A model generated the notes under the pieces. It did not search any database, was not told the origin of the DNA, and saw nothing but the letters and a program-made list of their open reading frames with translations. The translations under genes and the position numbers were made by a program. A stretch of 44,497 nucleotides of DNA, taken from NCBI GenBank assembly GCA_000226015.1, contig JH154128.1, positions 145,123 through 189,619 of the forward strand. The letters run 5' to 3'. Of this stretch, positions 35,989-44,497 are shown one piece after another (the stretch's first letter is position 1; each line of letters opens with the position of its first letter). The DNA comes from Mnemiopsis leidyi (lineage: Eukaryota; Ctenophora; Tentaculata; Lobata; Bolinopsidae).

Positions 35989-38628
35989 ATGCGATGCATT
36001 GTGCTTTTATTGGCGGCGCTTACTGTGATAAATGCGGAAGAGGGACAGTTAGAAACGTTGGTCGGAGAACAGAAAAGCGATTCTGGTGAGTTATGAAAGA
36101 AGAGAATTTGCAATTTGCAATTGAGTCTCTACAACAGTAGCGGGTCAATTCGAGGTCTGCAATTACAACACCAGCATGTTCCTTGAAATTTAGGTGATCG
36201 AGTTATCGGAGTAGTGGACAGTAAAGGGAGGCTGAGAATAGGCCATGTTACGCCATCAGACCAAGATATCAAGTGGAGAACAGTCGCCAAAGACATCATA
36301 GATCTGGAAATATCAGCATCAGGTCGGTTATGTTGATTAAGAAAACTTATCGTAGGCAATTTAAATTGAACTACCAAATCTCCGGAGTATAATTGTTCAT
36401 CCAAACTCCAAATTTTCCAAAATTGATTTTGATGTTATTAACAGTTACGAAGTATTCACTCAAAAACTTTTTCCTTCACTAAAACTAACTACTATTTACA
36501 AGGGGTGTTATGGGCAGTGAACACCAAGTCAATATATCACATGATCCCTTTCACGGACATAGCTCTTACGAGACTCCAAGTAGCTCCACACTCTGAGAAG
36601 GCTGAGGGGTTTAAAGTCATTACCGTCGACCAATACAACAACATATGGACAGGTGGTTGCCTTAATTATACTTTCTAGGGTTGCCAGCCGTTTTAATTTC
36701 ATTCCATTCAATAGAACGTTGACAATCACAATTGAAAAGCAGTACAATATGATCCGTGCGGGAGAACGAACTGCAACTGAAACTGTAAACAGTCCTTTTG
36801 AATATCGTTCTGAAGAAATTCATTAAATGCTATTTCAGTTTCAACAGCCAACACGTTTCACTCTAATCGCACTGGTATGTGGGAGGAGGAATCTCTAAAC
36901 GCTGTTAGCAAGGGGTAGGTAAAAATTTCAAGACTCTCCGACGCCATATTCGGCAGAAAATGGTCCTTACTTTCGAATTAAAAATAACGGCTTTTAACAT
37001 TCAACAACCTTACTGAGAAAGTTGCAGGGGGAAATGCTCTCAACTCTCAAGCACGTTGAGCTAGGAAATGATTGGATTCTGATAATTGAAATTTAGAATT
37101 GAAGCTGTCGATCGTTTTATATAACGTAGAAATCATTTTATCCCTTTACCACATACTACTAGGCTTAAGCACATGAAATTCACCATTATCCACTCAATAA
37201 CATCATGAAAACTTAATGAGATCTTACAGACTGATCATGTCTAGAAAGTGCGATAACGCAAACGATTTATCTGTAACGTCAACTGGAGACGTCTGGGTAA
37301 TATGTGATTCCCAACTAGGAAGGTAAGTCATTCCCAATCAAACTTTGGGGGTGTTCAACCCAAAAAATAGGCTAATTTACCGATTTTCGGTGTAGCGACT
37401 GGTTTTACTCCCCATCTTTCATGTATGAATTCTGCTTGATGTGTGTCGTATGATTTATTTGTTAATCCTGTTTTGTGATTTAGTCATGAGTTAATATGAA
37501 AATAAAATGAATATCTGACAAGGGAGTTTCGATTGTTCTGAAAACCCTTACACGTTTTAACAAAACTAAAACTAGGCATAAAAGCCTTATCCTCTAGTTC
37601 TACTGGAAATGGAATATAAGTGCAGTGGAATCACTATCAGTGGACTAAAAAACTCAACATGTCCCAGAATAACCGGAGGTAAAGAGTGGGATCTCACTTA
37701 CAACGGAAAGGGGGGAAGTCACGTGGCCGCTGTGGGAACCAACTACGTGGTTTACACCACCACCATCGACAACTCCGACAGAATGATCAAGTACGAGCCG
37801 AACATTCTTTTTGAAATTAGATGGATCAAGAATATTGATGGGCTGTCAAATTTGATCGGCATTCTATCTTGATTTTTTATGTGATCGCGTTCTTTGGTGT
37901 CTCGTGGTAATATTATATGGACATTTATTCGTTGCTGCAGCAGATTTATGAAGTGGTAACCACTTCCTCTAGAGACAGATTAGATTGACTGTTGCGCGTT
38001 CCACTTTTCGCCGTTAAATCACTTATATCAAGTCATTTATAAATGAAACTGCGCCAACCTCCTACGCGAAATGAAATGATTTAAACGAACGGTTTAAACG
38101 TCACAGTTTCTAAGTTCAAACGATGACAACTGGCGAGCCTTATGTTTGAACAGCCCATAAATCATTTATACGGTCAATCGGTTAAACAGTATCACAATCA
38201 TGTTAAGCAATGGTCGAAGGTTGTGTGATGCACTATTCAATTATTCTGAAGAAAAAAGATCGGATGAAAATGTACACCATTATTTAACTCATGAAGCAGC
38301 TAACTTAATCTACCTCTGTTCCAGGAGCATGTTCGAGAGTGGTGGAAAGCCGGAGGCCCGGCCTGACAGTAGCGACGTCTGTTTCTACGACGGGAGTATC
38401 TGGAAATTGAGCAAGGACGGCAGCAAGATCGTAGAGTACCGTGACGACGAAAACAACCGACTACGAAAAATGCGAGAGTTTGAGTTGTCTAAGTTTAACG
38501 CAACTCGGATGTCTGTCGGGGGATACAGGAGACCGGAGGAGCAACCTACCTCGCCTACCATCAGCTTTAATCCAGGTAATAGGGGAGAAGGTACGGTTCC
38601 AAACATCAGGACCCGAATAGCAGATTAG
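35989..38628 (+). CDS. Secreted tectonin-repeat (beta-propeller) protein (7 exons, about 337 aa)
   Basis: Exons: 35989-36085, 36194-36322, 36503-36652, 36839-36914, 37230-37322, 37626-37790, 38325-38628. The total is 1014 nt with the stop TAG. A signal peptide (MRCIVLLLAALTVINA) starts the protein. The rest contains repeated short blades: IKWRTVAKDIIDLEISASG then VLWAVNTKSIYHM; FKVITVDQYNNIWTV; DLSVTSTGDVWVICDS; HVAAVGTNYVVYTTT; DVCFYDGSIWKLSKDG. The G-x-(V/I)-W-x-(V/K) and I-x(4)-Y pattern is that of tectonin/fish-egg-lectin propellers, which bind sugars or lipopolysaccharide in several secreted animal proteins. The join into exon 37626 uses the acceptor AAGTGCAG and the exit uses ATCAA|GTACGAG. 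Both are chosen because they are the only in-phase options. A donor at 38576 (CCAG|GTAATA) could add a further exon. Ligand binding is inferred. Confidence 0.7.
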
Positions 38629-40581
38629 CAGGACTTAAGGCGCATTGAGGTTAAAGCGTGATGAAAAAGGTAGAATAGGATAGGCAGTATACTCTAAGTT
38701 TAAATATGTTTTCCTGGCTAAGAATGCTGAGCTTTGACTTAACTAAGATATCTCTTTGCGAAGAGCACACTACATTCAGCCATAAAATAAAATGGTCGAC
38801 TCGAAGTGTGGGAAAATCGTGATTTCCAATGAAAAGATGAAATTTTACGTTGTGAATACGCCCATCAAAGATGAATTGGAAAAGCTCTAAAACCGACCAT
38901 AAACATCACGAACAAACTTGTTAACCAGGTATGGGTGTAAGTGATGTTATTCTATTTTCCCAGGGCGATAAATAACATTTTTTTCTGGTTTAAGTTTGAT
39001 TGCTTTAACATCATGCTGACTGTCGAAAGTCTAAAGTATCATATTACTAGATCTGAATAAATCCAGCAGGGCGCGGTGGACAAAGGAAAAAGCATTGCCG
39101 ACTGCTGAAATTTGATTGAAATGAGAACAATAATTGTCGATTTACGGCCATTTTAAATGATTATTGATTCTTTAACATGGTTCCCCTTGCACAATGGTGT
39201 AACATTTGGACCAAAAGTTTTATTCCATGGACAATGTATAATTTCTCGCTTATCTTTCAATCACTTCAAGAAGAAGACTCAACTCCGTAATAGCCTTTTT
39301 AAAAAAGTCAAAAATAATCACACAAGGGAAACTTAGTTATAAAGAACCTCAAATAGATAATCGAAGAGGAGACGATTGTATTTTGGAATTGACATTTGGA
39401 AAAACTTGTGATGATAATTTGATACTAGAAAGAGGAAAATGATTGATCAACATATAATCGGGTAGTTTCAGTAGCAAAAGTAGTTTTCGAAAACTTGCTC
39501 TGATTTGTGCTTTTAAGTAGAGTTCGATAAGGCATCTTGTATTTGACAGAGTACTCAGTTCCTTTTTTTGAGCTAGCTAGTGTGTCAATTCAATTTGGTG
39601 TGTGTCTGTGTTATTTGTAACTTTTAATCATTATTGTAACTTTAAGACTGGGTACAGTAATGCCCCAGAGGTGTTTGTTCTATACTTCATTTAACTCGGT
39701 CACATTATCATTTGATGCACGTAAGCAATAGGCATAAGGCAATGGCAATTGGACACTGAGATAAGATCAGTTAGTCCGCTTTTCCGGCTTAACCTTTTGT
39801 ATAATTGGAAACCAGGAAAACATATCCCATATCTGCATATCCCCATTTCCTTTTTGAGGTAGAGGAACTTCATTTGTGACAACTTAACGAAGAACGTTTG
39901 GTTTCCAGATCGTTATTCGTTCCACAAAACAAATCCTCAGAGCATAACCGTGATGAAATTAACAGGGTTTCATTTTATCGCTGATTAGATTAGATAGTTT
40001 CAACAAGAACAGCAAATTTAGAACAGCAAAAATTTAACGGCAAAGCCGTATTTTACAAATTTTCAGAATATCAAAATAATGATAATTTAAACGAACATCG
40101 AATTAGGGAGAAGAACGGCGTTTTCAAGTTTTCTAGAATATGGGAAGGCTCATAAAGTCACGAGTCATTGTTTTAGAAATTGAGTGAAGTTCTAGCATAA
40201 GATAAGAAAACGAATGAACCGAAATTTTCATTCCTTGAATTTACAAAGAAAAATAGGACGCAGAATCGTAAAAACGGTCCAAGTTAAAGTGGCCAAGAAA
40301 CTGATCTTAAACCGAGCAGAGAACAAAAGGAGAATTGCGTCTCATAAGAATTTATACTGAGGGTTGAATGTTGATTCATATAATTTGAACACATGTGATT
40401 TCTGTTTGGTGACAAACGCAAAAAGTACTTGGTATAATGGTGTATTGAAAACGAATAAAATTCAACAATGAACACTTTAGACTGCAATAATTGTGCTTTG
40501 AAATAATGCTTTAAAAATCACGAATATTGTCCTAGAAAGAGCTTCATTAGGAAGCATGAAATGACTTCATCCATTCCAACA
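38629..40581. other. Intergenic region, no gene supported
   Basis: The tectonin-like gene and the dipeptidase gene converge here, so this should be mostly 3' flank. I saw only short AT-rich open frames, including a 32-codon plus-strand one near 38792-38890, none with domain or splice support. Confidence 0.45.
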
Positions 40582-43283
40582 TTAGACACGTGACATTTCA
40601 TCCAGATAAGCCGCAAACAACTTGTGCTGAAAATGGACAATTTAAGAGCACGAGAAGGATGGTTCCGACAAATTGATAGAACTCATGACTTAATTTGGTG
40701 ACTGCTTTGGAACAAGAATCTTTATTACAAGCTTTTAGTGGCGAAAGCTGTACAGTATACTGCAATTGCAATTAAGCTGTCATTTCGTGACTCTTTCGTT
40801 TAATCCCAAATAAGGTAGATTTAAAGAAAACTGAATATGTACCTAAAAAGTATAAAATAACGCAAAATTCAACAACTTACCCCCTCGATGTAGTTTCTAA
40901 TATTGATCTTCTCGTTTTGAGAATGAGCACCATCGTCTCCAGCTCCCATTGGCAGCAGCATAACACTCTTCTCTGTTAAGATACTGATTCAGCTTGTGGT
41001 CGGTACGACGACGACAGGGAATGAAAAATATTGATGATTAAGGAAAGAAGTGTCAGTTGGGCTGCTAGTTAAGTTACAAACTGAGATAGTACCAACTGAT
41101 AGTACAAATTGTAACCGCACTGTTATACTCACTGTTAATTAGAATCACTTACTAGTAGTTTCTTGGAAAGTTAGAGTTACAGGAATGCTTCCTCCTTCTC
41201 GCGTCAAATCCGGCTCACATCCGTAAACTGTAACAATCAATTAGAACTCTGAGAAACAGTATAATTTTATAATGAGAAACGGAAGAAAATTTGCTGCGAT
41301 ATACTGACATGAGAGCTCGAATGATTGATGTTTGCAAAATGTATGTAGCTCCAGTCCCGAGCAAAATCATGTTAAACGGCACCACGCCTCACCTAACTTA
41401 GTGGCTTTTCTGCCAGCAGTGTACTGGGGATCGTCGAACTTGGTAACCCACCAGTTTCCACCGTGCTCCATTCGAACTGTACACTTGTTGGGAGAGTTCA
41501 GCTCGGAGAAGACTTTTCTCACGTAGTCGCATGTATCGTCTTCCACCTGATGTAATGTGGGTAAGTGAGTCTTGTTATCCGACAATAACATAACTTCTTA
41601 TAAACTAGCCTTGTTCCAACTTTAGCCGTATTCGGCAAACTTAGTCTTCTCAATTCGGCAATTTTCTCTCGACTTCGATCTAGCACATGAAAAACTATTG
41701 ACTATTCTGTTCTTTCTATTAGACTTGACACTCTCGCAAGTACTAATTATCTGACATAAAAGGCTGGATCAGTAATGATGCTTGGTGAAAAAAGGAAGTT
41801 AAATTAGATTTGAAAATGTTAATTAAAATATTAAAAACACGTGAAAATTTTGGTCAGTCATTTTACTTTTCATATAAATACCTAAAATGGCGACTGCGCG
41901 TTACATTTCCGCAACAAAATTACTCGGCTTACAATTTGGACAGCTCTGACTATAGGCATCTGATGACAATAATGAATAAGGGACAGAAAAGTCGACACTC
42001 TCGTAAAATCGGTGCAATTAAATCAAAGCTTTACACGAATGCCAATTAAAAAGAGCAGCGCAATCGCACTATATGCAAACAGCATATAGCCAACAAGCAA
42101 TAAAAGTATTCGATGAAGGAGCACCCTCTAAAAACTGTATACATGGTTACTTCACCCATTTGTCTGTTACAGTTTTTCATCAGTTAGCATCTCTTTACAT
42201 AAGCTCTACTTTAACAAAAAGTAATGCTCGGCAGTCGGCTTGACATATCTGCCCTTGGTGTTTAATCTCCATTTGAACGCTCCTTATTTGACATTCGAGT
42301 GACCAGTGGCGTAACTTCGTTGGTCTAGCTAATATGGCGCCCCTCGGCGCTAAAGAAAAGAGAACTACAGAAAGAAAAGAGATTTTTAGTTCCATTAATC
42401 TTCACGACATCAGAAGGAGGACTAGATTGTAGGTTGATAACCTACTGTCGCGGCCATCACGCGCTCTCACGCATTTCTGACCTGGCGAAGAAATTCTAGA
42501 CACGCATCGCCCGTTAAGGACTAGAGAGTCTTGGAGTGTCAAACATCCATGTCGAAACATCATGTATCCAGAAATGGTGCATAGATACATGCACATAGAT
42601 ACATACATTAGAGTACTTGCACCGTTTGTTTTTGGATGTCATAATAGTTTTAATTTCTGTTTACGATTAAACAGAAAGAAATACCTATTAAGGGGCCCTA
42701 AATCCCACATCCTTAATCGGGATTTCTATGTTCTATTTCCCTTAAGTTCCTCCATTATTTTAAAATATTTCCTCTAAATGTTTTATTTGAACTGCAGTGT
42801 TATGGGGGGGGGGGTATGGGGATCGAGAAGTGTAAGTTTTAGGAAGGAAAAGAAAAAATGTAGATGAAGGGTAAGTGTAGGGTGTAGGGCAAGGGTCGCT
42901 GAAGCTCTGAAGGGAAGAAGCGAGCGTGGCTGCAGGGGGTAGGTGAGAGGAAGGATAGGGTTAAAATAGATGGGGAGTTTTTAGTAGCCGGTATAGTAGG
43001 TGTAAAGAGATATGAACTAAAAGCTTAGCGAGGGGGACGGAGTTAAGTTGTTGAAAGTTAGGATCGTGGATTTATAGCCTGCAAGTTGGGTACTAAGGAG
43101 GAGTACAAAAGAGATAACTTGTCGTTAGAACTAAACTTTTTGAGACAAACCTGTTTAATCGTATGGTTGGGGACGATCCTGATGGAGAACTTTCCGATAA
43201 CTTTTCTGGGGATAACTGTCTTACAACCAGTCCCGGAGAAAGCTCCTTCAATTCCATGAACGCTGAGACTTGGATATCGCCAC
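40582..43283 (-). CDS. Cytosolic non-specific dipeptidase (CNDP2-like, M20 family), 3' part only
   Basis: Exons in transcript order: 43283-43151, 41546-41393, 41227-41154, 40970-40881, 40626-40582 (stop TAA at 40584-40582). They encode the last ~165 residues of a roughly 475-residue enzyme; the rest lies beyond the right edge. Family landmarks in order are [86 protein letters not shown] and the terminal [15 protein letters not shown]2 hydrolyses dipeptides such as Cys-Gly in the cytosol using two metal ions; the His in GAHSQNEK is a metal ligand in the family and is present. The 15-codon last exon was found by matching the conserved C-terminus. The first visible exon begins in the middle of a split codon, confirming a missing upstream exon. 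Confidence 0.93.
42795..43075. other. Purine/G-rich stretch in the dipeptidase intron
   Basis: A run of about a dozen G lies near 42805, followed by about 250 bases rich in A and G on the plus strand (GGGTAGGTGAGAGG and similar). This contrasts with the AT-rich surroundings. It is C/T-rich on the transcribed (minus) strand of the dipeptidase gene. No gene is seen in it. Confidence 0.6.
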
Positions 43284-44497
43284 CTGAAACCAAAGAAAAT
43301 GTGTCACAACATCATGAAGATTGAGAGCGCTGTCGACGTTAATTTTAGACGCTAAAATTAAAGCATTAGGTGAAATTAAAGCATTAGGTGATCAACTGGG
43401 CTGCTCGTTGTCTAATATCTAAACGGTACCTTACCATATACGGTACCAAACAATATACGGTACCTAACAATAACTAAGGGAGCTCTCCTGGCCCAGATGC
43501 GAATACAGCTGGATCACTGAGTCAGGCAGTTAGGGCTGTGTTAGAATTTTGAATTGACTGTTTTACAAACGACATGTTTTATTTACTATTTGCTGTGCCA
43601 GTTACCATGGGGACAGATCCGTTTACTCTCTTAAGTTGTCCTGTGAGCGTAAAAGAGCTAATGTTTAAGCACGTGCAGCAGGTAAGGACCTGTGATAATT
43701 GGGCAAGTCTAAAAGGGAGGGTCTAAGTGATCAGCTGGTAAGGGTTGTGGTGAGTAGTGCCTCAAACATAAGTTTCACATTTTTGCCATCTTTTCTAGTC
43801 TTGAAGTCGCAACAAAACAAAGATTGGCCGCTGGATAAGAATTAAAGTTGAGTTTTCGGAGGCAAATAAAATTGTCGTCGTTTCTATTTGCTTCAATAGT
43901 TGGTAATTAGATACTGTCCTGCGATTTTACAAAGTTACCGACATGATGAGTAGGAATCATTTTTGCTTTTATTTTAAAATAAACAATGCCTTAAAATGTT
44001 TACTTTGATTAATGAGTAGTTAATTAATCATATCTTAAATTTTGTTGGATCAATGATTTCTCGTCCGAATTTCTGTTAGGCAGGAAATCACTTTTTTTAA
44101 TTGTTGCTGGGCCATTATCCAGCCTTTAATGGAGAATAATAGTTAGGTAATACGGGTGGGCGCCCCACAGAATATACAGTATTTTTTCTTTTGCTCTCAC
44201 AAGCATATTTAGAGTTAAAAAGTTATTATCTTTGTATATTACATTAGGGGGAACCTTTATAATTTCTTCCTGGGGGTTGAAAATTAAAAATTTAGAAATT
44301 TCGGTTTTGAAATTTTGCGCGCAAAATGTTTGGCTTTTTCAAAATGCCCCACAAAATATACATAGCCAAAACACGGAAAAAGTTCTTAAATTGGATGTCC
44401 CAGATTTTTTCTTCGTACAAATAAGACAATAAATACATTAATAGTACTAGCCCTGTCCTCAGAATTAATTCAACATTAACCATCTGGCCATCATCAT
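43284..44497. other. Right-edge region: dipeptidase intron
   Basis: No further dipeptidase exon was recognised here, so the gene's next upstream exon is probably beyond the window. A tandem AATTAAAGCATTAGGTG lies near 43355-43390 and a triplet of TACGGTACC-like units near 43430-43462. A possible plus-strand exon lies at 43574-43681. Confidence 0.4.
43574..43681 (+). CDS. Possible isolated first exon (36 codons)
   Basis: ATG opens 36 codons with a balanced amino-acid composition (PFTLLSCPVSVKELMFKHVQQ is the last part) and ends at a strong donor (CAGCAG|GTAAGG) on a codon boundary. I do not recognise the product. If real, the rest of the gene lies right of the window, and this exon sits within an intron of the opposite-strand dipeptidase gene. 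A chance ORF is a serious alternative. Confidence 0.3.

Noticed and set aside
37791..37872. Ending the tectonin-like protein at the TGA at 37870-37872
   Set aside because: The in-phase donor ATCAA|GTACGAG joins well to the 38325 exon, which continues the blade pattern (SIWKLSKDG); the unspliced tail is AT-rich and not propeller-like.

Overview
This window is nuclear DNA from an animal, most likely an aquatic invertebrate whose phylum I cannot fix. It is AT-rich, with GT-AG introns, long CA/GT microsatellites and one 14-base assembly gap. The genes are typically metazoan: a cytoplasmic actin, a Prickle/Testin-type LIM protein, a relaxin-receptor-like GPCR with LDL-receptor class A modules, a C-type lectin/Ig/fibronectin III adhesion molecule shaped like insect Contactin, a secreted tectonin-repeat protein, a cytosolic M20 dipeptidase, and a secreted protein resembling a lytic polysaccharide monooxygenase (LPMO). 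Most are split into short exons. I rebuilt the exons by hand from splice sites, reading phase and family conservation, and each complete model keeps one open frame.

Layout, left to right. 1-155: CA microsatellite. 842-1648 (+): single-exon coiled-coil protein with a possible C-terminal membrane anchor. 1994-3734: region bounded by a 16-bp inverted repeat. 4008-8928 (-): ten-exon triple-LIM gene with no visible PET domain; a small plus-strand ORF (6494-6739) sits in its large intron. 10559-14522 (+): LPMO-like gene with a CBM2-like C-terminus whose first half is encoded by two alternative exons. 15358-15445 (+): orphan signal-peptide exon. 15641-17169 (-): actin, with a CArG box upstream. 17921-22123 (-): LDLa-rich GPCR, nearly all in one 3.2-kb exon. 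22745-23471: element with 17-bp terminal inverted repeats. 23784-34285 (+): contactin-like gene (CTLD, about 5 Ig, about 5 FN3), with a 415-bp GT tract in one intron. 35989-38628 (+): secreted tectonin-like protein. 40582-43283 (-): 3' part of a CNDP2-like dipeptidase that runs off the right edge. 43574-43681 (+): possible isolated first exon.

These genes do not form one pathway; this is ordinary animal gene neighbourhood rather than an operon or island. The most striking signal is in the LPMO-like gene. Exons 8A (13433-13607) and 8B (13623-13794) are homologous, share the same splice phases and are only 15 bases apart. They cannot be joined in frame and the gap is too short to be an intron, so they should be mutually exclusive exons swapping part of a carbohydrate-binding module. 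Other notable points are a tandemly duplicated 5' splice site in the contactin-like gene, and phase evidence that actin and the GPCR may both lie inside an 8.3-kb first intron of that gene.
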